This document shows positions 15,479 to 23,240 of a stretch of DNA of 64,000 nt, one piece after another (position 1 is the stretch's first letter; every line of letters starts with the position of its first letter). The notes beneath the pieces are model-generated. The model ran no database searches. It was given only the letters and a program-made list of their open reading frames with translations, and had not been told where the DNA came from. Made by a program: the position numbers and the translations under genes. The stretch spans positions 19,837 through 83,836 of the forward strand of contig NZ_VUKE01000019.1 in assembly GCF_009193175.1 (NCBI RefSeq), in the 5' to 3' direction. The stretch is from Georgenia ruanii. Lineage in GTDB: Bacteria > Actinomycetota > Actinomycetes > Actinomycetales > Actinomycetaceae.

Positions 15479-16075
15479 TCACGTCTGCCCGCGCACGTAG
15501 CGCGAGCGCCGGTGGTAGGCGACGAGCTCGCCGTCGCCGTCGAGCTCGACCTCGTACTCGGCCATGATGTCGGCGGTGCTCGGCACGTGCCGGTCCTCGA
15601 CGGCCTCGATCGTCACCTTCCACCCGTCGTGGTCCCGTTCGACCCCGACGATGCCCTCGGCCGCACGCCCGGTGAGCTCGACGAGCTGCTCAAGGGCGAA
15701 GATCGCGGCGCGGCGGGCAGTCACGCGGGGACGACGCTCATCGGGCTCGGGCTCCTCCGGCGCTTCGTCGTCGGGCTCGTCCGGTCCTTCGTCCTCGGGC
15801 TCGTCCGGTCCTTCGTCCTCGGGCTCGTCCGCCGCCTGGTCCTCCGGCTCCTTCCCGGCTTCCCGCGCCGCGTCCTCCGGCTCCGGCTGGTCGTCCTCGG
15901 CCGCCCCGCCCGCGGTGTCGCGGTCCTCGGCGGCGTCCTCCTCAGCTGCCGCCTCGGGCTCGCGCTCCTCGGTCCCGTCGTCCCGCTCGTCCGGTTCCTC
16001 CGTGCGGTGCACCGGGATCTCCTCCGGCGGGCGCCGGCGGGCGGCGCGGCGCGGGGCCTTCGTCGACTCGGTCAT
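15479..16075 (-). CDS. gvpO: Gas vesicle protein GvpO with long acidic N-terminal extension
   Basis: A 198-aa protein. Residues about 115-198 match the GvpO domain (RAAIFALEQLVELTGRAAEG, GWKVTIEAVE, STADIMAEYEVELDGDGEL, YHRRSRYVRGQ). Residues 1-115 are a highly acidic, low-complexity extension containing a tandem DEPEDEGP repeat; the DNA repeats a 24-bp unit at about 15781-15828. GvpO is required for gas vesicle formation and affects gvp expression in haloarchaea. The ATG overlaps the gvpG stop by 4 bp. Acidic extensions on GvpO also occur in other actinobacteria, so this is not unique. Confidence 0.9.
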   Translation of the reverse strand: MTESTKAPRRAARRRPPEEIPVHRTEEPDERDDGTEEREPEAAAEEDAAEDRDTAGGAAEDDQPEPEDAAREAGKEPEDQAADEPEDEGPDEPEDEGPDEPDDEAPEEPEPDERRPRVTARRAAIFALEQLVELTGRAAEGIVGVERDHDGWKVTIEAVEDRHVPSTADIMAEYEVELDGDGELVAYHRRSRYVRGQT

Positions 16076-16323
16076 CGTCCCTCCTCCCGGCTGCGTCGGT
16101 TGGCCTCGATGAGGCGGGCAACGAGCTGCTCCTCCAGGGCGTCGGCCTCGTCGTCGCCGAGCTCGCCGGACTCCCGGGCGGCGGCCACCTCCTCGAGCTG
16201 CCGGCGGATAGCGCCGGCGTCGTAGTACTGGCGCTCGGCCTCCTCGAGCACCTGCTCACCGACCCACACCGTGCCCCGCACGGGGGCGAGCGGCAGGGAC
16301 AGCAGATTCCAGAGCAGGCCCAC
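16072..16323 (-). CDS. gvpG: Gas vesicle protein GvpG
   Basis: An 83-aa protein beginning (M)GLLWNLLSLPLAPVRGTVWVGEQVLEEAERQ, the hallmark of GvpG, followed by YYDAGAIRRQLEEVAAARESGEL and a charged tail. I chose the GTG at 16323 because it gives the conserved MGLL start and has GGAGG 10 nt upstream. The frame is open far upstream but is antisense or shadow there. GvpG is a small helical accessory protein for vesicle assembly. It starts 5 bp after the gvpF stop and overlaps gvpO by 4 bp (ATGA). Confidence 0.9.
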   Translation of the reverse strand: MGLLWNLLSLPLAPVRGTVWVGEQVLEEAERQYYDAGAIRRQLEEVAAARESGELGDDEADALEEQLVARLIEANRRSREEGR

Positions 16324-16328
16324 GGCGA

Positions 16329-17081
16329 TCAGACCTCCGCCACGAAGTCGTACGGGGCCTGCGGTCCGACGAGCCGGAACGTCATCCGGCCCACGCGCTG
16401 GGAGGCCAGGGCCTCCACGGTGTCGTCGAACCGCCGCTGCTCCCCGCGGCGCACGAGGACGGCGGCCTCCAGGACGTCCTCGACCTGCCCGGTCTCGCGG
16501 GCACGCAGGTCGAGGACGACGGGCCCCAGGGCGTCGGTGAGCGCCGCGGTGTCGCCGACGCGCTTCTGCTCGAAGCCGTGCACCACGAGCTCGCCCAGCC
16601 GGATTCGCTCGTAGTAGGCCGCGCCGGGCGCGACGCCCGCCGTCGCCTCGCGCAGCCGGCGGATCTCCGGCTGTTCCTCGACGAGCTCGGCGATGACCGC
16701 CTCCTGGCGGTAGCGGACCGTAAGGGTGTACTGCACGGCGTCGGCGAGGCGGTCGAGGTCCTCCTGCAGGTGGGCCACCCCGTCCGGCGCGAGCGCCTCG
16801 CGCAGGGCGTCGACGTCGGGCACCACGGTGCCGAACCGCATGGGCAGCACCGGCCCGGCCTGGGCGACGGCGTCGAGCACCGCCGCGTGCGCGCGGACCT
16901 CGGCGGGCAGCCCGATGACCTCGGGGTCGGGAACGCCGGAGACCAGCGCCGCGACGTCGCCCAGCGTGCGGAGCCGGACGCGCCCGCCCCCGACGCCCGC
17001 GACGTCGGGGACAGGGGTGTCCGACGGCACGATGCCGTAGACGTACTGACTCAGCTTGTCTGCCTCGACGGCTGCCGTCAC
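16329..17081 (-). CDS. gvpF: Gas vesicle protein GvpF
   Basis: A 250-aa GvpF/GvpL-family protein. It contains [40 protein letters not shown] near residue 80, [11 protein letters not shown], and the C-terminal [18 protein letters not shown]. GvpF binds GvpA and is a minor component on the inner face of the shell in other organisms. The GTG start overlaps the gvpA stop by 4 bp (GTGA). It differs substantially from gvpL at the other end of the operon, so the two are old paralogues and not a recent duplication. Confidence 0.92.
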   Translation of the reverse strand: MTAAVEADKLSQYVYGIVPSDTPVPDVAGVGGGRVRLRTLGDVAALVSGVPDPEVIGLPAEVRAHAAVLDAVAQAGPVLPMRFGTVVPDVDALREALAPDGVAHLQEDLDRLADAVQYTLTVRYRQEAVIAELVEEQPEIRRLREATAGVAPGAAYYERIRLGELVVHGFEQKRVGDTAALTDALGPVVLDLRARETGQVEDVLEAAVLVRRGEQRRFDDTVEALASQRVGRMTFRLVGPQAPYDFVAEV

Positions 17082-17491
17082 GAGTCCGCCTTGCTCGAGC
17101 TGCGCCGCTCAGTCTTCTCCTCGCGGCGTCCCTCGTCGTCGTCCTTGTCCCGGTTGCCAAGAAGGGCCTCCTTGGCGCCGGAGAGCATTCCGCCGGTCTT
17201 CCCGTGCGCGCCGGCCTGGGTCATGCCCTCGACCAGCTCGGGCAGGTCCTTGCCGCCCTGGGCCTGCAGGTCCAGGCGGTTGGTCGCCTCGGCGAAGCGC
17301 AGGAACGTGTCGACGCTGGCGATGACGATGCGCGCATCGATCGTCAGGATCTCGATGCCGACCAGCGACACCCGCACGAAGGCGTCGATCACCAGGCCCT
17401 TGTCGAGGATCAGGGCGACGACGTCGGCCAGCGAGGCCGACGACGGTCGGTCGACGTAGCTGCCGTGGGACCTCGTCGCTACGGTGCTCAT
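17078..17491 (-). CDS. gvpA: Major gas vesicle structural protein GvpA
   Basis: A 137-aa protein whose core (residues 20-68) is the GvpA fold: [22 protein letters not shown], then [25 protein letters not shown]. This amphipathic helix-strand-strand-helix unit forms the ribs of the gas vesicle wall. The C-terminal 60 residues are a charged, probably disordered tail ending in Asp/Lys/Arg/Ser-rich sequence, as in other actinobacterial GvpA proteins. It has the best ribosome site in the operon (GGGGAGGAC) and the shortest spacing to its partner genes. The ATG overlaps the SRPBCC stop by 4 bp. It is the best candidate for the structural subunit among three GvpA-family members. Confidence 0.92.
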   Translation of the reverse strand: MSTVATRSHGSYVDRPSSASLADVVALILDKGLVIDAFVRVSLVGIEILTIDARIVIASVDTFLRFAEATNRLDLQAQGGKDLPELVEGMTQAGAHGKTGGMLSGAKEALLGNRDKDDDEGRREEKTERRSSSKADS

Positions 17492-18564
17492 CGTGTCCTC
17501 CCCTGCTGTTCAGCGGGCTCGGGCTCTTCCTCTTCCTCCCCTTCCTCTTCCTCTGGCTCCGTCTCTGTGCCGGCTTCGGGCTGCTCCTCGCCTTCAGCCT
17601 GCTGTTCCTCCTCGCCGCCTTCTTCGGGCTGCTCGCCCTCGGACTCCTCCTCGGCCTGCCGCTCCTCCTCCATCACGTCCTCGTGGCTGCGCACGATCTC
17701 CTTGTCGTGGATCTCCGCGCGGTAGCCCTCGAAGTCCTCGGGGTGCAGGATCGCGTCGCGCATGACCTGGCGGATGAAGAACTTGATCTCCAGGCGCATC
17801 CGGCGGTTGGCCGCCCGCCACATGTTGGCCGTCTTCTCGAAGAATCCCTGGGGGTAGTACTCCAGGACGACGACGATCCGTGTGAGGTCCTCCTCCAGCG
17901 AGTGGAAGGTCACCGCCCCGCTGATGTGCCCCTTCGGGCCGGCGGAGTCCCAGACGATCCGCTTGTTCGGGATCTGCTCCTTGATCGTGGTCTCCCACTC
18001 GCGATGGGACCAGAACACCTGCCCCTTGAACTTGACCTTGCCCTGGTCCGCGTCGAGCTCGGCGCGCTCGGTCTTCTTCATGAAGTTGGGCCACTGGTCG
18101 TAGGTGGTCCACTGGTTGTACGCGAGCCCGACGGGGACGCCGATGTCGAAGCTGTCGACGAAGTTGTTGAACTTCATCTTGCGGCCGCCGCCCTTGCCGC
18201 CCTTGCCCCGTCCGAACAGGCCCTTGATCTTCTCCTTGAGGCCGGTGCCGGCGGCGGAGAGCCCGGCCCTGATGGGTGATTGGCCGGAGGCGAGCTTCTC
18301 GGCCGCCGTGCCGGCGGCGGCGGCCTTGGCGCTGCCCTGCTCGCCGCCGTCGTCGCGCTCGTCGTCGTCCTCGTCCGCCCCGCCCTGGCTCTCGCCGGTG
18401 GCGAAGGCGTTGAGCCGGTCGGACAGGCCGCCGACGCGGTCGGTGATCTTGTCGACGGCGCGGCCGCCCAGCGCGCGGGCGAAGCCGCCCCCGGCCCGCT
18501 TGAGCGCGTCGAGCGGGTCGGTGGACGCCTGACCCCCGGCCTCTTGGGAGGATGTCTCAGTCAT
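17488..18564 (-). CDS. SRPBCC-fold protein of gas vesicle operon (GvpZ-like)
   Basis: A 358-aa protein starting at the ATG at 18564, with AAGGAG 7 nt upstream; the codon before it is TTG. An Ala/Gly-rich N-terminus of about 130 residues is followed by an SRPBCC/cyclase-dehydrase domain at about 135-300 ([72 protein letters not shown]). A 50-residue Glu-rich tail closes it. Streptomyces gvp clusters contain an SRPBCC gene called gvpZ; the position fits. The hydrophobic START-like pocket suggests lipid or hydrophobic ligand binding, but no role is established. It overlaps gvpA by 4 bp. Confidence 0.82.
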   Translation of the reverse strand: MTETSSQEAGGQASTDPLDALKRAGGGFARALGGRAVDKITDRVGGLSDRLNAFATGESQGGADEDDDERDDGGEQGSAKAAAAGTAAEKLASGQSPIRAGLSAAGTGLKEKIKGLFGRGKGGKGGGRKMKFNNFVDSFDIGVPVGLAYNQWTTYDQWPNFMKKTERAELDADQGKVKFKGQVFWSHREWETTIKEQIPNKRIVWDSAGPKGHISGAVTFHSLEEDLTRIVVVLEYYPQGFFEKTANMWRAANRRMRLEIKFFIRQVMRDAILHPEDFEGYRAEIHDKEIVRSHEDVMEEERQAEEESEGEQPEEGGEEEQQAEGEEQPEAGTETEPEEEEGEEEEEPEPAEQQGRTR

Positions 18565-18594
18565 CAAGCTGCTCCTTTCGCGTCGACGCCGTGG

Positions 18595-19446
18595 TCACGG
18601 CTTCGGCGTGGTCGGGGGCATGGCCTTGGACTTGCCAGCCTTCGCCGCGTTCTTGGAGGCGTTGTTCTTCGAGGAGTTGCCCCCGCCCTTCGAGGCGTTG
18701 CCGGCCGCCTTCTTCGTGGAGACCGTCGCGGCGCGGGCGCGCGGGGCGGGCCGGCCCTCAGGAAGCGCGTGCGGCGCCGGCTCCTTCTGCTCGGCCTCGC
18801 CGCCCTCCTCGGACTCTTCCTCTTCGGGCTCCTCGGCCTCCGCCTCGGGCTCGCTGCCCTCTTCGGCCTCCGCCTCGGGCTCACCGCCCTCCTCGGAGGA
18901 CTCCTCGGCCGTCTCCTCCTCGGCCTGCCCCTGGGGCGCCTCTTCCTCCTCCGCCTGCGGCTCCGTGCCCTCGGGCTCGCCGCCCTCCTCGGGCGCCTCC
19001 TCGGCGTGCTTCTTCTTCCCGAAGTGGACGCGGTCCTTGAGCGAGGTCGTGGTCTTCCCCGCCGCCCCGGTGGCGGTCCCGGCCGCCGCGCCGGCCGTGG
19101 ACGTCGCCTTGCCCGCCGCAGCCTTGGTGCCTTCGCTCACCGGGGAGGCGAGCTTCTCGGCACGGTGCTCGAGGTTCGCCGTCATGGACTCCACGCCCTT
19201 GGTGACCGCTGCCAGCGCCGCGGCGCGGCCGGCCTCGGTCAGGCGGACGGTGAGCTCCTCGGTCAGTCGCTTGATCTCCGGCGAGGACATCACCGAGGTC
19301 AGCTGTCCGGTGAGCTTCTGGGGGTTCTCGCGCAGCTGGCGCGCTCCCAGGCCGGTGGCGAGCAGGAGCGCGAGCCGCATCTTCTTCGTGCGCCCGAGCA
19401 GATACCCACCGAGCAGCATCCCGGCGAACTTGAGCTTGTCGTCCAT
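18595..19446 (-). CDS. First gene of gas vesicle operon, GvpY-like low-complexity protein
   Basis: A 283-aa protein. Residues 1-35 form a short hydrophobic, Gly-rich region with a basic patch (FAGMLLGGYLLGRTKKMRLALLLATGLGA). A helical region follows (SSPEIKRLTEELTVRLTEAGRAAALAAV), and then about 150 residues of Glu/Pro/Ala-rich repeats ending in a Lys/Asn/Ser-rich basic tail (KKAAGNASKGGGNSSKNNASKN). Streptomyces clusters have a gene (gvpY) of comparable character next to gvpZ, often mis-annotated as DNA primase or histone-like. The N-terminal helix may insert into membrane. It ends 30 bp before the SRPBCC gene and leads the operon. Confidence 0.72.
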   Translation of the reverse strand: MDDKLKFAGMLLGGYLLGRTKKMRLALLLATGLGARQLRENPQKLTGQLTSVMSSPEIKRLTEELTVRLTEAGRAAALAAVTKGVESMTANLEHRAEKLASPVSEGTKAAAGKATSTAGAAAGTATGAAGKTTTSLKDRVHFGKKKHAEEAPEEGGEPEGTEPQAEEEEAPQGQAEEETAEESSEEGGEPEAEAEEGSEPEAEAEEPEEEESEEGGEAEQKEPAPHALPEGRPAPRARAATVSTKKAAGNASKGGGNSSKNNASKNAAKAGKSKAMPPTTPKP

Positions 19447-19706
19447 GGCGTATCAGTCCTGTCCTCGACGGATGTGATGATCGACACATGCTGCGCGCGC
19501 AATTGCAGGATGTCACAGGCCATCGCGGCCTGCCTGACGAGAGGCGGCAGGCCGACCGCAACCCCCCGCCAGGCTCACGGAGGGCCCGAACGCCCGCAAC
19601 CGGAGGCGCCGCCCGGGGAGGGCGCGGCCCCCTCACCGGGCACCGCCCGGACGGCCCCGCGCAGCCGCCAGAGACCTTCGGACGTTCGTGACGTTCGTCG
19701 AACGTT
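19447..19706. other. Non-coding region upstream of the gas vesicle operon
   Basis: This intergenic stretch should hold the leftward gas vesicle promoter. No convincing -35/-10 pair was found; TTGCGC near 19500 without a good -10 is the best candidate, so an alternative sigma factor or activator may be needed. An 8-bp stem with an 11-nt loop occurs at 19527-19553 (GGCCTGCC/GGCAGGCC). A 15-bp palindrome ACGTTCG-T-CGAACGT lies at 19691-19705, preceded by a direct GACGTTCGT at 19681-19689. It is unlike the LexA box because the half-sites face the opposite way. It abuts the -35 of tRNA-Ser(GCT). Confidence 0.5.
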
Positions 19707-19735
19707 TTGGTCAGGCGGACGGCGCCCGGTAACCT
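19707..19735 (+). promoter_or_regulatory. tRNA-Ser(GCT) promoter
   Basis: TTGGTC (19707-19712) and TAACCT (19730-19735) are separated by exactly 17 bp. Transcription would start around 19742, just before the mature tRNA 5' end at 19748. A strong match to the housekeeping sigma pattern. Confidence 0.7.
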
Positions 19736-19747
19736 GGGGACGTCCTT

Positions 19748-19836
19748 GGAGACGTCGCATAGTCAGGTCTAGTGCGCGGCCCTGCTAAGGCCGTGACGGG
19801 GCAACCCGTCCGTGGGTTCAAATCCCACCGTCTCCG
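19748..19836 (+). tRNA. tRNA-Ser(GCT)
   Basis: An 89-nt class-II tRNA with a long variable arm. Acceptor GGAGACG pairs with CGTCTCC with discriminator G, the anticodon arm is CGGCC-CTGCTAA-GGCCG (anticodon GCT), a variable stem contains CGGGGCAACCCG, and the T-arm carries GGGTTCAAATCCC. CCA is not encoded. It is divergent from the gas vesicle operon and bounds it on that side. Confidence 0.96.
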
Positions 19837-19846
19837 CTCTTGTGAG

Positions 19847-19890
19847 GGGCCGGGAACCGCTGCATCGCCAGCATGGTTCCCGGCCCTTTT
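19847..19890 (+). terminator. Intrinsic terminator of tRNA-Ser(GCT)
   Basis: A 12-bp stem GGGCCGGGAACC with its perfect complement encloses a 16-nt loop and is followed directly by TTTT. It starts 11 bp after the tRNA. A classic rho-independent terminator. Confidence 0.9.
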
Positions 19891-20058
19891 CCCTGCCCGC
19901 ACCCGTCGGCCGTCGCACGGCACCGCCGCCGCATACCGCACGGCCCGGGCGCACCGCCCGCCGCGACGTCGTCCGAGCGGGCGCCGGCCGGGGCCGTGAG
20001 GCAAGACGATGTTTCGCAGGCCGCAGGCCTTCTCCGGCCCGTCCGCCGTGCACGACGG

Positions 20059-20484
20059 TCACCGAGTCAGGTGATCCGCGACGGTCTTGCCGTCGGCGGC
20101 GTGAGCTCGGCCCGGCTGCGGAGCGCGCCGACGGCGTGAGCGCACCAGGAGGACAAAGCCCACCCAGGACAATGCGACGACAAGCGCCACGCCAAACCGG
20201 ACCAGCCCGAGACGCTCCTCGGGGTAGAGGTGCCCGGTGAGGTATGTCCTGATGAACCCTCCAGGGCTGAGGCCCGGCTCGCCCGCGCGGCGGCGGAGGT
20301 CGTTCTCGAGGATGGTCAGCGGGCAGTCCCAACCGAAGAGGACGGCGAACCCAGCCCACGCGATGGCCATGACGTGCGCGACCATGCTTCTCGGCCAGCG
20401 CCAGGCGACGAAGCCACCGATCACCACGTAGAGCAGGTAGCCGAAATGCGCCGCCATGACCAGATCGGCGAGCACGCCGTCCAT
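20059..20484 (-). CDS. DUF2784 family membrane protein
   Basis: A 141-aa protein with helices at about residues 5-25 (LADLVMAAHFGYLLYVVIG), 35-52 and 98-117. The conserved FGWDCPLTILENDLRRRAGEPG stretch, and GGFIRTYLTGHLYP after it, identify DUF2784. Function is unknown for the family. It is transcribed leftward between tRNA-Ser(GCT) and tRNA-Ser(TGA), facing the tRNA-Ser(GCT) terminator, and appears monocistronic. Confidence 0.85.
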   Translation of the reverse strand: MDGVLADLVMAAHFGYLLYVVIGGFVAWRWPRSMVAHVMAIAWAGFAVLFGWDCPLTILENDLRRRAGEPGLSPGGFIRTYLTGHLYPEERLGLVRFGVALVVALSWVGFVLLVRSRRRRAPQPGRAHAADGKTVADHLTR

Positions 20485-20579
20485 GTCTCAACCCTCCCCC
20501 ATGGACGGCGAACGGCAACCCTCACGCCCCGGGAGTGACGTCACGCCCGCCCGTTTTGGCGTGGGGCGGCGGAACTCGG

Positions 20580-20664
20580 CGGAGGGCAAGGGATTCGAAC
20601 CCTTGGTGGGTTGCCCCACAACGGTTTTCAAGACCGTCACATTCGGCCGCTCTGTCAGCCCTCC
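20580..20664 (-). tRNA. tRNA-Ser(TGA)
   Basis: An 85-nt class-II tRNA on the minus strand. Acceptor GGAGGGC pairs with GCCCTCC, the anticodon stem-loop is ACGGT-CTTGAAA-ACCGT (anticodon TGA), the variable arm contains GTGGGGCAACCCAC and the T-loop GGTTCGAATCC. CCA is not encoded. A possible -10 TAGACT lies at 20701-20706 on the minus strand, with no good -35. Confidence 0.95.
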
Positions 20665-20836
20665 CTGCCCCGCCCGGCACGCCGGCGCGGGGCGCCGACC
20701 AGTCTACGGGCGGCGCCGGTCCGGCTCGGCACCGGCGCGAGCGCAGGCCGGCCGGGCGCCGTCGTCGTCGGGCCGCCGCCGGCGCACCGGCCCCGCCACC
20801 CGGCGGTTTCCGACCATCGCTACCAAGATGAGGACC

Positions 20837-21805
20837 ATGCGTGCCATCACCGTGACCAGCAACAACTCCCTCGAGCTGACCGAGGTCCCCGACGCCCAGG
20901 CGGGACCGGGCGAGGTCCTCGTCGAGGTCGCCGCGGCGGGGGTGAACCGCGCCGACATCCTCCAGCGCGCCGGGCACTACCCGCCCCCGCCCGGGGCGAG
21001 CGACATCATGGGGCTGGAGGTCTCCGGCACGGTCGTGGCCCTCGGCGAGGGCGTGGACGGCTCGCAGGTGGGCGACGAGGTCGCGGCGCTGCTGGCCGGC
21101 GGCGGGTACGCCGAGCTGGTCGCCGTCCCGGCCGGCCAGCTGCTGCCGGTGCCGCAGTCCGTCTCCCTGGTCGACGCCGGCGGGCTGCCCGAGGCGGTGT
21201 GCACCGCCTGGGACAACCTCATGCGCGCCGGGCGCCTGACGTCCGGGGAGACCGTGCTCGTCCACGGCGGCTCCGGCGGCGTCGGCTCCGCGGCGATCCA
21301 GCTCGCCACCGCCGTCGGCGCCCGGGTCCTCACCACGGCCGGCGGCCCGGAGCGGGCCGCCCGGTGCCGCGAGCTGGGCGCCGACGTCGCGATCGACTAC
21401 AAGGGCCAGGACGTCGTCGCCGCCGTGAAGGAAGCCACCGGCGGGCGGGGCGTGGACGTCATCCTCGACGTCCTGGGCGCCGGCGGCCTCGGCGACAACG
21501 TCCGCATGCTCGCCACCGCCGGGCGGCTGGTGGTCATCGGCACCCAGAAGGGCCGCAAGGGCGAGCTGGACCTGGGCATGCTGCTGACCAAGCGGGCGAG
21601 CATCCACGCGGCGACGCTGCGGGCCCGCCCGCTGGTGCAGAAGGCCGCCGTCGTCGAGGACGTGCGCGAGCGCGCCTGGCCGATGCTCGACGGCGGCCTG
21701 CTGCGGCCCGTCATCGCCGAGCGGCTGCCGCTGGCCGAGGCGGCCCGGGCCCACGAGCTGCTCGATTCCGGGACGGTGTTCGGCAAGATCGTCCTCCTGC
21801 CCTGA
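20837..21805 (+). CDS. NAD(P)H:quinone oxidoreductase (zinc-independent MDR, PIG3-like)
   Basis: A 322-aa oxidoreductase that starts MRAITVTSNNSLELTEVPD. It has AAAGVNRADILQRAGHYPPPPGAS (the substrate/cofactor loop typical of TP53I3/PIG3-type quinone reductases), the Rossmann motif VHGGSGGVGSAAIQLA near residue 145, and the C-terminal LDSGTVFGKIVL. No zinc ligands are present. It reduces quinones or reactive carbonyls with NADPH. An ATG nine bases earlier is also possible, but the family N-terminus favours 20837. It is monocistronic and converges on the AGE-epimerase operon across a strong hairpin. Confidence 0.88.
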   Translation: MRAITVTSNNSLELTEVPDAQAGPGEVLVEVAAAGVNRADILQRAGHYPPPPGASDIMGLEVSGTVVALGEGVDGSQVGDEVAALLAGGGYAELVAVPAGQLLPVPQSVSLVDAGGLPEAVCTAWDNLMRAGRLTSGETVLVHGGSGGVGSAAIQLATAVGARVLTTAGGPERAARCRELGADVAIDYKGQDVVAAVKEATGGRGVDVILDVLGAGGLGDNVRMLATAGRLVVIGTQKGRKGELDLGMLLTKRASIHAATLRARPLVQKAAVVEDVRERAWPMLDGGLLRPVIAERLPLAEAARAHELLDSGTVFGKIVLLP

Positions 21806-21810
21806 CCGGC

Positions 21811-21844
21811 GCTGGGCGGGCCGCCGGCGTGCGGCCCGCCCAGC
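21811..21844. terminator. Bidirectional hairpin between convergent genes
   Basis: A perfect 14-bp stem (GCTGGGCGGGCCGC and complement) has a 6-nt loop. It lies 5 bp after the quinone oxidoreductase stop and 50 bp after the epimerase stop on the other strand. There is no T-tract, as is common in this genome. Confidence 0.7.
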
Positions 21845-21894
21845 TCCGGCGCCGCCGGGCCCGGCCGAGCGCCAGGCCCCGCCAAGCGCCGGCC

Positions 21895-23136
21895 CTACCC
21901 CTCCAGCAACCCGGCCGCGAGCGCCGGTGCCAGGGCGGGCGCGAGGGGCAGGCGCGGCAGCAGCGTCGCCTGATAGGCGTGGTAGACGTCGGGCCGCCCG
22001 GACCAGGTCCCGGCGGCGGGCGTGTTGTCCGGCGCGAGCTCGTGGTGCCAGCGGCCCGGGGCCTCGATGAGGTGGCGCCGGGCGTAGTCCCACCACGTGC
22101 GGTACCAGTCGGCGTAGGCCTCCTCGCCGGTCGCGGCGTGCAACGCCGCGGCGGCCCCGATCGCCTCGCACACCACCCAGTGCATGCGCTGGCGCACCAC
22201 CGGGGCGCCGGCGAAGTCCACGGTGTAGACGAAGCCGTCCGCGCCGTCGACCGCCCAGCCCTCGCGCGCGGCGCCCTCGACCAGCGCCCGCGGCGCCTCG
22301 AGCGTCCACGGCTCCGGGTCGCGGCCCCGGGCCGCCAGCGCGGCACGCAGCTCCAGGGTGAGCCGGGCCCACTCCAGCCAGTGCCCCACGGTGGCACCAA
22401 AGGGACGGAAGGGGTGCGCGGGCTGGTCGCGGTTGTACTCCAGCAGCGGCCGCCAGCCGGGGGTGAAGTGCTCGGGCAGGCGCCAGCCGTGGGCCCGGGC
22501 CTCGCCGTCGACGACCCGGCGGGTGATGCGCAGGGCCCGGTCGAGCCAGAGGTCCTCGCCGGTCACGTCGGCGACGGCGAGGTAGGCCTCGACCGTGTGC
22601 ATGTTCGCGTTGACGCCGCGGTAGTCCTCTGGCTCGGTGAATGTGCGGTCGAAGCTCTCGCGCACCATGCCGGCCTCGTCGTCCCAGAACCGTGTGGTGC
22701 TGACGGCGCGGGCCCGCGCGAGGAGGTCGGCGGCGCCGGGCCGGGCGGCCGCCGTCGCCGAGGCGGCGGCGAGGAGCACGAAGGCGTGCGGGTAGGCCCC
22801 CTTGCGGCCGCCCGCCTCCCCGGCGGGGCGGGGGCCGTCCGGGCCCTGCTCGACGGCGGTGAACCAGCCGCCGTGCTCGGCGTCGGCGAAGGTGGTGGTC
22901 AGCGCCGCGACGCCGTGGTCGGCCAGCTCGGCGGCGCCGGGCCGGCCGCGCAGGGCGGCCAGGGCGAAGACGTGCGTCATGCGGCAGGTGATCCACAGCT
23001 CGGCGCGCGCGGGGTCGGGCACGGTGCCCGCGTCGTCGAGCGTGCCGAAGCCGAGGTCGGTGGCGGCGCCGCGGGCGAACGCCAGCAGGGCGTCGCCCTC
23101 GGCGTCGAGCCAGGCGGCGGGGGGCGGGGTGATCAT
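21895..23136 (-). CDS. AGE-family epimerase/isomerase (N-acylglucosamine 2-epimerase superfamily)
   Basis: A 413-aa (alpha/alpha)6-barrel sugar isomerase. Family features include CRMTHVFALAAL near residue 50, GGRKGAYPHAFVLLAAAS, NANMHTVEAYLAV, GATVGHWLEWARLTL and SGRPDVYHAYQATLLPRLPL at the C-terminus. The conserved histidines in these motifs are the usual acid/base residues. Members interconvert mannose and fructose, lyxose and xylulose, or epimerise cellobiose. The substrate cannot be fixed by sequence alone. It follows the alpha-glucoside-type permeases by 104 bp on the same strand, which suggests a role in handling the imported sugar. Confidence 0.83.
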   Translation of the reverse strand: MITPPPAAWLDAEGDALLAFARGAATDLGFGTLDDAGTVPDPARAELWITCRMTHVFALAALRGRPGAAELADHGVAALTTTFADAEHGGWFTAVEQGPDGPRPAGEAGGRKGAYPHAFVLLAAASATAAARPGAADLLARARAVSTTRFWDDEAGMVRESFDRTFTEPEDYRGVNANMHTVEAYLAVADVTGEDLWLDRALRITRRVVDGEARAHGWRLPEHFTPGWRPLLEYNRDQPAHPFRPFGATVGHWLEWARLTLELRAALAARGRDPEPWTLEAPRALVEGAAREGWAVDGADGFVYTVDFAGAPVVRQRMHWVVCEAIGAAAALHAATGEEAYADWYRTWWDYARRHLIEAPGRWHHELAPDNTPAAGTWSGRPDVYHAYQATLLPRLPLAPALAPALAAGLLEG

Positions 23137-23240
23137 GGCGGCCCTTCCGGTCGGTGCTACCGGGAACCTACCGGCGCCGGCCCGCGGCCCGGCCGGGCCA
23201 CCCCGCGCGCGCAGACGGTGATGCGTCGCGGCCGGTGGGG

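Noticed and set aside
16072..17160. 362-residue version of GvpG with long N-terminus
   Set aside because: The extension is antisense-type Arg/Gly-rich noise overlapping gvpF; the GTG at 16323 gives the conserved MGLLWNLL start.
19691..19705. Second LexA box upstream of tRNA-Ser
   Set aside because: ACGTTCG-T-CGAACGT has the half-sites in the reverse order with a 1-bp centre; it does not fit TCGAAC-N4-GTTCGA.
12608..19836. Integrative element borders at the tRNA genes flanking the gas vesicle operon
   Set aside because: No direct repeat of either tRNA 3' end at the opposite border and no integrase gene were found.
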